Shown: positions 12,261-27,900, counted from the stretch's first letter. The stretch is DNA of 64,000 bases from Chionis minor (GCA_013398295.1 VZSF01001513.1:372001-436000), one strand, 5' to 3'. Program-made: numbers and translations. The notes: generated from the sequence alone by a model not told the origin.

Positions 12261-15200
12261 GATTTAAATCCCATTCTTGACATTTCAAGGCAAGGAAAGG
12301 CCACTTGCAGCATCGCAGAGCTTAACACAGGTCTGCGAGAGCAGCACGGCCTTTGGGTCTGAGTAATTTGGAGCCCTGACTTCTTGTGAAATGGGTCTGA
12401 GTGTGACTGGTTTGGGTTTTGTATGAACACCTTGAATCACATTGCATCTAAAGGCCTCTGCCTGGCTGTCACCAGCTAGCAGTCAGGTTTGTTCATTGCA
12501 GGAGAGCCAGAGGGACCTGAACACAGACACAGTGATGTCCGGGAAAACACTCAGTACCCCTGTGGTGAGGCCAAAGGAGCGAGGAGAACACGGGTAGCTG
12601 ATGGAGGCAGAGGAACAACACAAAACAGCAGATAGCCCCTTAGAAGCGAACCGGTTGTAAAAGTACTGTGTGGAGGAGAAAGACGAGCGGGACAGCTCAC
12701 GCAGCACGTCATTCTCATGGCCTTGTGTTACTGGTCTCTGTACGAGGTCAGTCCCAGCCCTCCACAGGTAACAACCCAATTTTAAGGCAAGGCTTGACAA
12801 CTGGCCTTAACTAGGGATGAGGATAAGCTCAGATAGCTTTCTCCAGAGACTGTTCAGTGCAGCTTTTTGCTCTCGTGTTCTCCACGTAATTCTGAACCCT
12901 ACAGAAAGCCCCTTGAATGATCCTGAGTAGAAATGTCCTGTGTCTTAAAGAAGACATAGATTCGTAAAGGACTTGGAGTTTCTGTGGCACGCTGCCTCTA
13001 TCTGAGATGGAGAGCACTGCTCTGCCAGCCTGTTACAGGTGAATAGCTTTCATTTCTGTAGGCTGTAAAAGCACAATGTGGTGAACGTGAAATTAGAAAT
13101 ATGGGTGCACCCCCTATAGCTTTGCTTCTTTTTAGTCCTCTGAACTTATCTATGCTTGTGCGTAACAGTCTTTCAAATTTCCATCTCTTTCAGGGATTTT
13201 AAATTCCACCTTTGCCTATTGCCAGGGTGTTTTTAAGTGTAGAATTTTATAATGGAAGCATATGTCTCTTTGGGGGGCTAACTGCACTCCATTTAATCAC
13301 ACTTTCAGTCTCTCCTGGTTTAGCAAAAAATTTCCATTGTGAATAACAGTATCATTAAAGATAGTTAAATGCAGAAGCACCATAAATATACAGGGCACTC
13401 ATATTACAAAGCTTTTAGAAGAGATGTCCTCATATCTAGAAGACATAGTTACAACACTGGAGCATGTATGTGAGTTCCAGGAAATACAGATTTAAGCCCT
13501 GAGAAGTGTCTTAGCATTTAGGTATTATCTCCCAAAATTAAGTAGAAAGATTCAATAACATTTTGTTCGTTTTGATTCACACTCCTTGTGCACAAAGAGC
13601 AGCACTAGCAAAGTGTGACAAAGGGGCTGCAGCAGGGCAGAGAGAGAAGCCTTGAGGCTGTGCTTCTGCCTTATTAAACTGGTTTTCTGGTATAAAGTTC
13701 AAGCTTATTATGAGATTCTCTAATTGATATGGGAGCGCATAGGGTGATGGAGGTCTTCTCACCCTCACTGACCTGTTTATGTTCACGACATGCAGCTCCA
13801 GCACAGCCTTTGCAGTGGAGAGGCATTAGTCGGGTATCACCACTCCCAAACCTGCCAGTGCAGACCCAGACATAAGTGGTCAAACAGCCCACAGACAGTT
13901 CAGCAGGAAGACTATAATTAGTTTACTGACAAGAAAAGGGATAAACCTTCAAGTAAAATCCCAGACAAGGATTTAAAGGCTTGCAATAGAGACATGATCA
14001 GTTCTTTGGCTGGATGCACTCGGGATTGTCTGCATTTCCTCATCAAGCTCTTCTGTGGGAAGAGTCTCAGAAGAAAGTAAGCCTTCTTGGAGCATCTTTG
14101 TTGAATCTCACTCAGCAGGCTTACTTCCATTGACAGGAATGGAATTGGCCCAGGGAACCGTAGTGGTGCCACAGCAGAGAAGTTTTGATCCCATATATGC
14201 ATTGAAATCAACGGGATGTTTTGCCTGATAAAAGGACGCAGGAGCGGCCCTTAAGTTTTCTTCTGACTCCTGACTCTAAAGAACAGCGAAGCGTCTCCTC
14301 AGTGTAAACATCATTTGCATCAGGCTTATTGCATACATTCCCTGTAAAATACAAAATGAAAGCTTAGAGCCTGAAGAACACAGGCAGCTCTGCTACAGAG
14401 GCCTCGCTTCTGCGACCGTCCCCTGGGCAGAACTGTGAAAGCAGGAGTCTTTGTCTGTTGCCTTCTTATTTAATTTTGTATAAAGTTGATCGTCAAAGAA
14501 AAAGCAAACAAAACTTTGCATCTCCCCATCTGTGCATGTGTGCAGACATTTAAAAAGTACCGATGCTGCACCATTTCAATAGCTTTTGCCTGCAAAGCGT
14601 CACACTTTTCATCTACCATTTAATTCTTCTAAATGGATGTTACTCTTCTTCCCATTATGGATCTCTATTGCTTCTATGAAACATTATTTGCATAAAAGGA
14701 ACTGAATAATTTATATAGGATGTGAGCAAGAGCTAGCACGCAGCTTGGTAGGGGTTTGCTGGTAATCCCAGCGAGTCCAACACATAGCTCATAGCTTGTT
14801 TAATGGGATGGAAACTGACAGGGTTTCCTTGTACCTCTGCTACAGAACTCATCGCTGCTGCATGACCTCCTTGTACTTAGCTACTTTTCTTGTTGATCTC
14901 GCTGCTCTTTTCCTCCATTAATGGCAGAATTTCTAAAGGAAGTGATACAGTATGCTACAATTTGTGTTCACGTACACCATCAAATACGACTGCATTTGAG
15001 GTCTGGCGGGCTCATTCTATGGCTTTTATAAAATAAAAAGGAACAAAAATTTTAAGTGGATCATAATACTAAAGGCAAAGTCTGGGAACAGCTTTCATTT
15101 ACAAGTTTGTTTGATCTTGAATTCAAACCTGAGCTTGATCTGTGGGCTAGGTGGGGTTTTTTTCCATATTAAGATTTTTTCTGTTGGAAAAAGTCTATTA

Positions 15201-18200
15201 AAACTGTGAAACTCACACTATGCAGATTTTTTGCTACTGTTCTGTAACAGAAGTCTTATACTGAAAGTCTTCTGCATTTTAGATGTCTACACTTAGTGGG
15301 ATGACTGTCAGAATGAATATCTCTTTCCGAAAAGACAAAAAGCCATAGGAGTAATATATCTTGTAAATAAAATATGTTTGGCAGTTGTCTGAAAGATTAT
15401 CTGAAAATAAACTAAAATCAATTAATTTTTCTTTTAGAGCTTTCCACATTTCTAAAGCATGTATTTTTTAATGATAAGCAGCAGTATTAGGAGAGCATGG
15501 AAACAGCTGGAACGATTAGTATTTTGTTTGGTGAGGGAGCCGTCTCAGCTGCTCTGACAAGCAAGCTGCCATTTTCAATGTAATCACTTTTGATTCTAAA
15601 GCACTTGCTTTGCTTCTAACTTTGTGCAAATCCCTCTTGATATTTCTCTTTTTAAACTAGACGCATCTCCATATGTCCATAAAAGTTTCTCTGACAATTC
15701 AGCATGCTGTTCAGAATGACTTCCTTTATTCCTGTCGGGTGATTTGTGAAATGAGGCTGCTTTGTTTATTAAGTGTACATGTACATAATGTAAAACACAC
15801 TTAATATCCTCAACCACTGCACAGATGTTTTTGTGCTGAAAGGAGACTCAAAGTTTCGCTGATTTAATTAACCTTTCTTTTTCCCCCATTTGTACAGCAA
15901 TTTCTTAAGAACCCCTCCTATTCCTAAGAAATATGTTATTCCGTGCTTCAAATGTTACTCTGGGAAAGAAACAGTTTTCATATTCTCTGAAGAGAAATAC
16001 TTAAGAATAAAGAAAAATTTTTTAGAAAGAAAAATATGAAAACAACTGATCCAGATACTTCTGTTCATTCTGCCATTTTCTCTCTTCAGAACTGCACGAT
16101 GTTTTTTGGGGAAAAAGCTTTCTGCAACAAAAAGCTACTGCATGGCATATTTTGTTAATGTCTCAATATTTTATTCCTCAAAATGTTTTACACATGCTTT
16201 TTCTAGTCTCATAAAAATAAGTAGCAAACAAATATATATCAGTAGCATTTTTAAATTTCAGTTCTTATTCCTTCCCATCAATTTGGCTGAAAACAGGTAT
16301 TTGCAAACACTGGTAGCCTAATTTCTTATGGCCTTTCATTTTTTATGAAGTGTTTTCAAAAGACTTCAATCAACCTTAATGGTGCGTTTTTAGTTAAGGA
16401 AACAGAATGGAGAGAAGTCAATTTAAGCTCCCCAATGAACAAGTGTGTAGAGAAAAAAAGCCATAAATGGGTTTAGAAAACAGAGCCAGTACAAGCAAAA
16501 TGCAGTGAGCAGAGCGCTCAGGGAAGCCAAGATATAATGGAAAGAGTAAAATACTGCAGAGCTTTTTAAACTATATACAATTGGAACAATGGACTGGACC
16601 CAGACATCTATGTTAAACTGTTAGGAGATAGGTGAAAAGCAAGCTGCAATTCTGTAACCAGGGCTAGAGAATACTAGAATGGAAGGGCTTAAAGCTGAAG
16701 CAAATGAATGTGGGGTAGTTTAGCAGCATAGAAATCAAGTCAAAATTGGCATATTTCACTGTTTAATGTACCATGTGAAGAACCATCTCCTGGCTTTCTG
16801 TATTAAAGGACTATTAGTACCAGCCTCCTTAATGAAGCTGCTTTTATGCCACCTGTGAAATAATAATACCTTTTTTTGCACACCTAGTTTTACCAAAATA
16901 CTTTAAAAGCATTGGCTAATTAAGTAATGTAGCCTCTGTGAGAATACATTACATATCTACAAAATATATAAAATAGAATTACACCTGGGAAACTATTAGC
17001 CAGTGATTGTTTAATTGTCTCCCATTATTTAAACGTGGCATTAATAATAGATGCAACATATTTTTCCAAAGCATCACAACCTCACTGGTAAAAGGGTAAC
17101 TACATAAATATTAAAAATCCAAAGACTAAAATAATTCAGTCCTGCTAAACCAGACTGATGCATGCTCTCGGTTGTCTGGGCCCCACCACCTCTTTGAAAC
17201 AAACTACTGTACAGGGTACCGGCGATTATTACCACTTGTATCGCAGCGTATCGGTTTATACTTTGCTTTTATGCATGCTTACAGTTGAGTGCAATTGTTT
17301 TTAATGTCTGCCTTACAATATGATTCAATCCATTTGGGTAGCTTAATGCAAAGATTTCGTAATGTACACAGGGATGAGTAGCACTAAGGCAACGAACATA
17401 GTACTCATTATTCTTTTAACGGGAATGTCAACAAGAAGAGGAATTAGAGAGGAAATCGTTGTAACTCCAAAAGAACATCTGACTAACCACTACAGATGAC
17501 ATGTTTTTTCCCTTTTTATCCTCTTCATGATCCATAAAGCGGGATTTTTCCAAAACAATTAATTTGGTTGCCAAACCCTTCTTAATTCTAAGGAGATTTA
17601 AAACTCATCTACTTGGAGTCTGTCTCATGGAGCTAGACCCACAACCGGATTACCAGCTATTCCATCATATGGCTGTTGTTAGCCCAGTTGCTGCTATGTG
17701 GTACATAATTGGACTGTTTAAAAAAAAAAAAAGGAAGGAAGACACATAAACCTCCAAGTTTTCTTTACACTAAGCCCACTGGCACCTCCGCATTTTATTA
17801 TTTGTGTTACTTTCTCCTCAAATAAAAGCTCAGCAGACTGAGAGAAAAAGAGTTTCCAAAAACTTCTTCAAAGTAACCTTCGTATACAGTCCCCAAAATA
17901 AACATTAATGCTCTAAACTAAACAAGACAATTGACAGCAATGTATACCCCAATCCTATGGCAAAACTGAGGTTTAAGTTAGTAGAATGGCTCTTCTTTGT
18001 GTCTAGTGCTAGAGAGCATATGGCAAATTTCCACTTAAGAGGAATCTTGGTTTGCAACACAACTTAATTTCCGTGTTAATTCTTTTAATTAGAGTGTGTG
18101 TGTTTGTGCGCACACAAGTATGTGTTGTTTTGTTTCTTTGGAGAGAATCAGTGACCTTAAATAAGCTGAGGCAGACTTAAATCCAGATTCACCCCTTTGT

Positions 18201-21200
18201 AACATTACTGACTTAGAGCTGGAATCACGGTAATGTTTTCTTCCTCTCTGCTGGTGGTGCACTACGTTCTGCACTTGATCTTTGCAAGCCAAGATAGGGC
18301 CAACAGTTTGGGCAATGTCTACACTGACAGACATGGTCTTGGGCCTCTGATGATCCAAACCAGAGCGCTCCTCAATACATCACAAAACCATCTAGCTGTT
18401 GTGCCTGTTACCTCTATGTGGGAATTATAGAGGCCATGGAAGATGGAGGAATGTCCCAAAGTTTTGTCCTGGGATGGCACTAGAAGTGTTCATGGGTCAG
18501 CTAGTTTAGATATAGTCTTGAAGTCCTCAGATTAGGATTTCACCCTAAAGTATAAACTTGATTGTTTTGTTGACAGCCTCATACCCTTTATGTTCCTTCA
18601 CTATATTTCTTTTATTTAATGTACTGTAGGCATACACTACTTACTAAGCTTGTAAGCATAATCTGTAGAAACCCAAAAAGTGAAGCTGCATGCCCATCTC
18701 ACTGCAAAATTAACAGGAATTGGTTGTCTCTGAAGAACAAAGGTCTTAGGCAAGTGCATTAATGGAAAGGTGCTTCTTCTTCCACAAACTTAAAAAAAAA
18801 AGTAATATACTAGTATTTATTAAAGGTGCTGCTTTAATTTTTTTTCTTCACCACCAAAACGTTGTGTGTGGTGTGGTTTTTTGTAATTGTCATGTGCACG
18901 GCCCCACTCAGATCCCACAACATTAATCTGATCATATGCATGTGTGAGAACAAAAGTTTCAGATAAGTAAATATACTCCTTTGTTCTACAAAGACCAACA
19001 AGGGTGTCTGCTTTCTGTTATCCCTTTAGTGCACACACAGAGATGAACCCAGCAGTAAACCAGTGCTCGTAGTTGGTAGTAGATTTCTGATTTAGCAACT
19101 CTAAATCACTTCCAAAAATGAAGTGCTTGAGCCCTTTATCAGTCCCTTCACTCATCCTGTCCCTTTCTAACCCAGTTTGTGACTGGACATTGTATTGAGT
19201 GCACTGGATGCATTCATGCATTCTCTTTTTTTTTTTTTTCCCCCTCTTGTGTTAACCTTTTATGACAGTTATTCCCAGGTTAAATATAAGTTGAGTTCAC
19301 AAGGGTAACACAAACGAGAGTAACCTGGGATAACTCTAATCCTGACTGCCCAGTATGCATCAACACTGGCAAAATACTTGGGGCAACCCAGAATTTTGAA
19401 TGAAATAATGAATGAATTACAGAAAATGGAGTAGAAGTGCTGTTTGAAATGCCGCTTGGACTGATTATTGGAAGACAGAATATAGTACAGCCTGAATAGG
19501 TTATCTGCCTGGGAAGACCCTATCCATTTTGCAAACAGAAGGGAGGAAAAAATGTAAGTCAAAGGGATGCTGATGCACACGAGGACGAATCATTCAAATT
19601 ATGATATAGCAGCCCCATTTTTACTTAAGGTTCACTAATTTAATTTAACTGTCTAAAGTTTAGTGTGCCAGGAAAGAAACTTCTTAAAGCTAAATATTTA
19701 AATTCAGATAATATCTTTTAAACTATTTCCTTCAGAAACAAAATGCATTGGCATCAGATCTTCACCTTTGGGTTTCAGTTTTCCAGCTTATAAATAAGTC
19801 AAGAGTCCAAGCCTGTCCTGTCTGGTAAATGTTACTTTTGTCCCAGGAAAGAGTTGTCCCACAGTGCCCCTACCCGGACTCTGGTTCTCTTTGTAAAGGA
19901 AGGCTGAAGTGTGAGTTTATGATGAATTACAGTTTCTGAATTCAAGGTCTCCTTCCCATCCCTAATGAGCAGCTTTGTCACTCCCTCTGCTGCTCCACTC
20001 AGCAGTGTGTGGGATCTGTTTTGCCCTGCCCCAGAAAAGCACAGGGAAATTCCACTACCATTTCTCATCCTTGCTCTCTCCAGGGCTCAGCGGGAATGCC
20101 CCTTTTTCGCTTCCTTCTTTTTGTCCTGCTCAAGCCAATTTTACCAAGATTAAGTAACAATACCCCTTCCTATCCCTAGTTTGTTGGGTACATTACATCA
20201 TCTAGAACCAAAGAAACTGTGGCATTTCCTAAAACAGAAATTGTTTTCAAAAAATTCAGGCCGGCCAGCTGTTTGCAGTCTCCCAGCTGGCAACGCTGCC
20301 TTCAGAATCCACACTTGATGCTCCTGCACGGTCTCTGTGTTGCTCACCAATCTGTCCATCTGTCTGCGTGGCATGTCGCCAGCTTGTAAGTTGGCCCGAT
20401 CTTTATCTGGGGTACCAAAGCAACGCGGATTTGGGCTGACAGTCTCAGTAACTGCAACTGTCATTTCTCTGCTGGAAGTCCCTCTGCAGTGACAGCATTG
20501 CTTTTCTTGCTAGATTGCTATCTCACATTAGTATTTTGCTCCCATTGGCCTTTCAGCTCTGTTTCAGAAAATGACAAGAGATATATTAATGCAGAGCCAT
20601 AGAGTTACTAGTGAATATAAAATAATAAACATTCATTTTTATATACATGATTTTTATATACATAAATGTGTTCCTTCCAGTTAGGAGTAACATATTTGAG
20701 GTACATGAAAATGTAAGAAAAGTTATATTGTTGTATAATATGGAAACTAAGTCACAGAAAAACATTGGTCCCTAAATATATTTTTGCTAAAGCTGTTTTA
20801 AAACAAGCAGGTTAGGACCCAACTTAGCAATCATCAGTTAAGTAGCACCATGCTCCAAGGAGGTCCCACTGAAATAAACAAGATTTCTGCTACAGACATT
20901 ATCCATCGCAACTCTGGGTACTGGGTAAGGTCTGAGAGAAGTGAATATGGTTTTTCCGTATTTTTCTTTCTTTGTGTAGTTCCATATGTGAATAATCTAC
21001 CTGGACATGCATTCTGACACCACACTGTGAAAGACTTCTTGTTGGGGTCATCACAATTTATAAAGGACTTCTACAATCCCTGGCTCAGAAGCAGCCTGTT
21101 TCCTTTACAGATTCCTCTTCATTTCAGTAGGCATATTTGCTCTGCAGCCCTCACATATCTACAAGGCATTGCTGGAGTTTTTTCAGAGATCTGGGTAGCT

Positions 21201-21500
21201 TATATACTGGATTGGGGAGAGTGAGTATCAAGTTGTTGTTGTAAACGTAATTTATCTTTCAGTCCATTATTATATAGTGAAAAGTAAAAGTTTAAATCTT
21301 TAATCTGGAAATAATTGATTTAGGTTCTTGTTTTCTAAGATGATCTGGTTTACGCAGAGTGGATTGTATCTGAGTGGAGGGATCTTACACTAACTTTCTA
21401 TTCATTAGCATTATAATTGAATTTAGAGCCTTTTTCATTTAAAAAAAAAAAATCTTTCAAAGGAAAAGAAGTGCCTTATGCAAAGAAAACAGTAAGATGA
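12261..21500. other. Intergenic DNA, no recognised gene
   Basis: No exon, RNA gene or mobile element identified. The part from 12.26 to 13.0 kb stays fairly GC-rich and has short open frames on the - strand (for example 12483-12800, 105 codons) without similarity I know. The rest is AT-rich with scattered short homopolymers and a GTGTGT-type run near 18094-18112. Confidence 0.4.
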
Positions 21501-21910
21501 GATTGACATTGATACTTCCTTGGGAAAAATTCCTGTAAGGCACTTCTGTGTATGCTACACAGCCCCTCCATCTTACAGTTTCCTGACAGCAGGCAGAGAA
21601 GTCAGGGCTGGTGAAGGGAAGGTTTACCGTCAGCCCACGCGCAGAGTCCCCCCACATCCTTCTGCACACCAACATGTGCCAGGGCAACAGCAGTGGCTGG
21701 GCCACCGTTCGCTCCCTCCGCACGCAGCCGGAGATGAAGGCAGAGCAGCTCCACGGAGACCTGGGGAAGCAAGTGGCACTTGGGAGTGGGCTTCCTCAGG
21801 GTTCCGGCTCTCCCAGGATACAGCAAGGTGGAAATACAGAGCGAGGCATTTAGCTGAGCACTGCGCGAGAGACGGCACAACCAGGCAGGGCCTCTAGCAC
21901 ACGTTCCTGC
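21501..21910. other. GC-rich patch open in several frames on both strands
   Basis: This stretch is much richer in G and C than its flanks. Frames of 80-125 codons stay open on both strands (for example 21520-21897 forward and 21602-21916 reverse). That follows from low TA content and is not by itself evidence of coding. I see no family signature and no convincing pair of splice sites. It could be a small CpG-type element, an exon of an unknown transcript, or a composition fluctuation. Confidence 0.3.
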
Positions 21911-24900
21911 TCTCAACTCCTCCTCCAGCCCCTCTGGTTTGTTGTTGGTTGAGTTTTTTTAAGTAAACAGTCTGTCTTGCATATGCATCACATAAAAAAG
22001 CACAGATGTTCTCGTAAGTAACTTAATTCAATATGTTGATCTTACTTCCCAATTACTTCTTATTCGTAACCAAGAGGTTAAATACTAGCAAAAGTTATTG
22101 TATTACACAAATGACATGTAGGCGAGCATTTGCCCTGGGCAAAATTTAGTCGCTGAAATCAGTATTTAAGCATGTTTAAAAACTAAGGTGCTCGTTTCTA
22201 GGCACCATAGCGTATTAGGCACCAAACCTAAACAGCTACAAGAGCTCTGAAAGCTCACCATCTTCAGGAAGAAGGCTACAAAAGTGAGGCCACTTCTGCA
22301 CATCAGGAAATTTCTGAATCACGTACTGAAACCTTTTCGTGCTTATCAGAAAGTTCTTGAAAAAGTATCACTCACGGGCTATGCATTCTGCATCGGGGTA
22401 GGGTTATAATTAGACATGGATAATTATTTCCAAATTTCCCTATTTTCATTCTTTCCATTTTTATGGGGTTTTTTTTTTAGCTTGCTCGTATTTTCTGTTC
22501 TTTTGTTACCATACGGTCTCACTAAGATTCTTCATCAGATTAAGCTTTAAAAGAAAACACATGCACAGCACAGCGTACAGTTTCTGTACTGTGCAGAGAA
22601 ACAACATGAAATCTGCAGCAGCAGAGAGCCGTCCTAAACTACCCCCGTACTTACGCTGGTATTCAGGCTCTGTCAGTCTTCTTCAGGGGCAGTAATAACA
22701 TTATAATGGGACTAGGAGACAAAACTGTCAAATTCTTTCCAAGACAATCTTCCAGGCTCATCAGCATAGGCAATCATTCCTTTCACTTCTGGAGTAATAG
22801 GAAGATTTTAAGCAGTATCTTTTGATTTGAGTTGGACTTGAAAAATGACATAGCTGGGGGCCTTATTTGAAATGCAACGAGACTGAAATGTAAAGCGCAA
22901 TTTCCCATGCAGTCTGTGGAGAGAATGAGGCACTTGTCCCAGTTCTCTTAATTGTCTCTGATTGCTGTTTGTGTAGCACAGTCACTTCCTCGTCTTCGAA
23001 ATCACCTTCAAGGGCTCCAACATTTTTCACTTCACTGTTTTAAATCAAGAAGGGCTAAACACCCACCCCTTCAACCATTATGGCGCTTTTATGTTATTTA
23101 TGTGGTTTATGCTATTAGGCTTTAAAATTTTGTTTATTTAATTGGCCTTAACAAGTACTTAAGTAACAGGTTTGAGGACACATCAGTGGGACTCAGCACA
23201 TGTTGATTAAGGTGTGCTTAACCTGACAGTTAATATTTTGTACCATTTTCCCAGCAGCCGTTACTGTTATGGAAGAAGTGCTAATTTTCAAAAAATGGTT
23301 AGAGCTTGATTATTATGTTGGTTCTTTATTCACATGGCTTCATTATTTTGTTGGCGCTGCTCTGTGAGAGATAAAGTAGAGCTATTATTTCTACTCCCAA
23401 CTCCTTTCAGTCTCTTGCAATCATTTAAGCACGTGAGTGACATTACTCAGATAGCAATTCTGTTTGCCTTCAGCGAGACTGGGGAGATGAATACACCCTG
23501 CAAAACAAGCTGCTCACCTTCAGGAGTGACCGCAGTATTTTCTGGCATATACCTAGGGAGGTGAACAAGAAACAATAAAACTCATGGTCACATGTCCCAC
23601 AAAATCTTTGTTTAAGTAAAAAGCTTTCATTCACAAGAGAAGTTCTGCCAGCTGGAACCCCTAGAGCCTCTCTCCTTTTTTGGGGAGCCTGAAGCATCCA
23701 GGTAGCTAAAGGAGGGAAAGATAAGGTATTGGAGATTTCCAAGAAAGGCTGCAGGAGACTGGAAGCCAGCGAGGCCACTTTGGCCTCTAAAACTAGAAAG
23801 CCTGTTTCAGTCTGTGGCTGCAATATTAGAAGCTGGTGCTCCCAATTTATCCAACACAGCTGAAGTCCGACTTAGCTTTTTACATCAAATTATTCATGAA
23901 AGTCAGCAGGAGCTGGAGATAAACTATTCATTCTGTGCATATCTATGTGAAAGGAACTCTCAGGAGAGATCATCAAGGTCCTGCCAAGAAAACAAGTGGA
24001 AACATTTTAAGAATGGGAGGAAACATTTATAATTGAAATCACCAAGAGTGTATTTTGATTTGTTAATTCTACCAGAATAAAGATGTCACCTTTCCTTAGA
24101 TAAGTGGGTGGCACAAAGGAGAGCAGAGGAAGGTACGAGGGCTGGAAGAAATGTGACTCACCCCAGCGTATTCTGCCAGCCTGCTTTTAACCATGACACC
24201 ACTGGACCTCTGTGGCCTCAATGCTCAAGACATCCTGACCTGACCAGGGAGTACCCAGGTACACCTGCCACCTCTCTCCTTCTTTTCTTCCCTAGTTAAC
24301 AAGATAATATTACTTGTCATCATACTACTAGCAGCTTCTCACGGAGGTGCACCTAAAACAATGCCTCCTACAACCTAATACTCATCCAGAGGGTTTCCAA
24401 GACCATGTAGTGAGTAACCTCTGATTCCCTACCAGCACAGCCACAAATGAAAGACAGGACTGTAGACAGAAGCTGTCTCTCTTTTGCCTTCATTCACTGA
24501 AGAACTAAAATGTTGAAATACCGATTGAATGTTGCTGTATTTTGCCATGGCTTTTTGTTGTTATTATATATTATTATTATGTTGTTGTATTTATTGTTAT
24601 TATATTATAGCAATTCTGTCTGGTCATGGATCTGAATGGGCTGCACATGGTTCCTGCCCCAAGGAGGTAACAACAGGACAAGAGACCACAGATGGGCAGA
24701 GCCCGGCAGACCACAAGGAGGGAAGCGATCAAATAAGCCAGGTTAGCATGTGTTCAGAGGGACTCAGGACACCTGCACTTTCATCTTAGAGAAAATAAGA
24801 CTCCAGTAATATTAGCGATAGTTCCAGTTTCAGACCATTTAAGCTAACTTTGTTTTTTCCCCACAAAAAAGAAAGTTAATGCCACATAAAATGTGAATTT

Positions 24901-27900
24901 TCTTTAAAGTGCCTAGTGTAGCAGCTAGGGAAAGGGAATAAAGGATCCTTTTAAAATGAAAGCTTTTGCTTTAAATACAGCATTCAAATTGAAAAGTGTT
25001 AACTGTTTTTCATTCTTTATCTTTAATAACATGTTAAGGGGTTTCTTAGCAGTACTTGTTACAATGGGAATAAGTCAGGGTTAACTTGGCAGAAACCCTA
25101 AACCACACTTAGCTGTTCCCTATTGTAACGGTGAACAAAGGTTTTATTAACATCTTACCCCTTGTCGTGCCCAAGAGTCCCTCTTTTCAACACAACAGGA
25201 GCTTTGAGTCTTCAATTTGCAGCTCTTTGGAGGGGATTTATGCCTTCAGATTCAGCATGTTGTTCAGCATTTGTTTACATTTATTTCCTAATGTCCTCAT
25301 CACAAGTTATCTACCGAGAAGCAGATATATTTAAAAGAGAAGTATTTTTTTAAATGTATTCAATATGAGCAGAAAATCAACACATGAAAAGCCTTCCAAA
25401 CTCCAAAACTGAGCTGCACATAAAAGACGGGATGGAGGAGGGGCTGTAGTTCACGAAGTCCGCAGTCCATAATAGCAGCAGACGAAAATCAGAGCGAAAA
25501 ACAATTCATTGAGAAAATCTTGCTCCCTAGGTGCCTGCTGGCTCAGGTGCCTCAGAAAATCACAGCTGTCATGCTGTCAGGAGAAAAGGTGTCACACCAC
25601 TTGCTCAGACAACCAAGTAAGGGTCGCATTCATCAGCCCACCGTGTTGGTGCACCTCATGGGCGCACTTACCTCCATGGCCTGCCATAGCTTCTGCTGCT
25701 CCTAGCTCTGAGCCCAACTCCGTACCAAGCACTCTGGGCTCACCTAACCTGAAGGGTACGTCGGAAACAAAGAAACAGAGTTTTTTGGTCAAATGGACGT
25801 AGCAGACTTCATAGTGACTGTTGCTGTTAGGGCACCTGGAAGGGGGAGGAGGTCTGAAGGCACTTAGGATTTAACAAAATACAGCCAGCAATTGGCTCCT
25901 GTGCCTATTCTCCTAAAACCCACATTGAACGGGATCAGATAGAAACAGCTGGGGGCGACTCAGTAGGATCCTGTGAAAAGGTGATGGCAGAGGCCGCACA
26001 GTGAGGTGAAGTGTATCCTGCTCAGCTCTAAGACAGATGACTAATAAATCAGCGTGCACTCATAGGACGTTCATCTCTCAAACAGGCTGTCCTTGCCCCA
26101 AACATTCAGCATCAACTCTATCCCACTGCAAAACAAAAGTGATTAATTCACTGACTCTTGAGGACCCACCATATTGCCAATCCTTGCTCCTCATTGGATT
26201 TAAGATGAAGCGTTTTTGGAAGAACAATATGCTGTCACCTGGCAAGAGGTATTTCAAGACCAAGCATCTAATAGGCACTTTTGAAGAGAAACCTATAGCA
26301 TAGAGTTATAGCAAATTTAATTTGTTTTTCAAAGCAAACAGCAATTTCTCAGCTTCTTCACCAGGGTCTGGGTTTTCAGTTTGTGTTCCAGCTGCCATAA
26401 AATAGCAAATAAAATGGGTTGCTCTCCTACCTCGAGAGGGCACCACGAGACAGTTGAAAAAAAGGAATGGAAGCAAACAAGTGCTACCTCAGGCACCAAA
26501 TATTCCTGTCATGAGAATGTTCAATTACAGTAATTAGCAATAATCGCATAAGCAACAGGAGCTTCCCTTACCTCCCTTCACCCCTCCAAAGAATGGAGTC
26601 TGCTTCATTAAAACCTCCGCTTCCTCCTTAATCCCAGGGACACGTTCATGGATGTTTCCTTCAGAGACCTGAGGACCTGGATTCACCACCACCCCTTCCC
26701 AGTGCTGCTGCCGAGATGCTGGGTCAACGTGTTAACCACAAAAGGAAAAACATATTATCATGAACCATCTGACTTCAAAATGGAAATTTTAAAAGGGGAA
26801 AAAAGTCTTAGATGTTCACATTTAAGGACCTATTAAACAAACCAGAGCCTATCGTTAGTATGACTACCGCTGTTTTCTGTAATAACTCTGACCTACTTAC
26901 GAGAGATGAGCTCTGTCTATGAAGCAGGATTTGGGTGTTTTTTAAAAATAATTAGGTTTTCCTTCCTACCACCTGGTATCCAACCGACTTAGCCTGACAG
27001 TACCTAACTTACAGGGGGAAAGCTGAAGTTAGCAGATTTACTGCAGGTCAGATGAAACCACATTTGTTTAAAGAAAACAATTTTTCACTTTTTTAGCCTG
27101 GAAGCATCTCAGTCCAGTAACTTAAACACAAGGCCATTCTTCCGCCCTCCGAATCAAAGCATCCCAGCAGGGAGGCACTGTATTTGCCGGGCATGCAGAC
27201 AGCAAGGCACTGGGCTACATCCAGCCACGCAGGAAGCAGAGCAGAGCGGTTAATGTCTGCAGGCCAGATCTCTGTGAACAGGAAGATTCACACTACACTG
27301 CCATGAATATCCTACGTCCTGACCTGCTTGAACAGTGAAGCTAGGGGTGAGTAGATTAATTGTAATATCTGAATAAATATCCTGAATAAATTTTAGCAAC
27401 ATTTCTACTTTCATTCTTTGCTACATCCACTTTATAACATTGTTGTTTTGGTTGCACACCTTATTGACAAATCTAATTTTTGGTGTTATTGATAAACTTG
27501 CAGCATAAAAACTGAAGGAAATCAAATTTCAAACCAAGGAAGTAAATTTAAAAAGTAAACTATGTTTATCTGTTAAAAATTACTCAGTGAGTCTGGGTAA
27601 AGAAAGGTAGCTAAAGGGTTCTGAATGGGCTTAAATTACTCAGCATGGGTGAAAGAACAGGCCTGGGTGCTCCTGACCTCCAAATGGGTTGAAAATACAG
27701 GCTGCCTCCAACACAGAGGTATTACTGACTCCCCAGAAACCAGGATTATGCTCTCGATGTCCTCAATGCACTGATTGAGTCATCCATTATAGACTGGAAA
27801 GTCTGGATTCAAGGTAGGGCCCAAAGTAACAAATCTTCCCAGTCAGGTGTAAATCCATGCCATGTGAAGTGGCAAAAGTAAAGGAAGAAACCAGGAGCTC

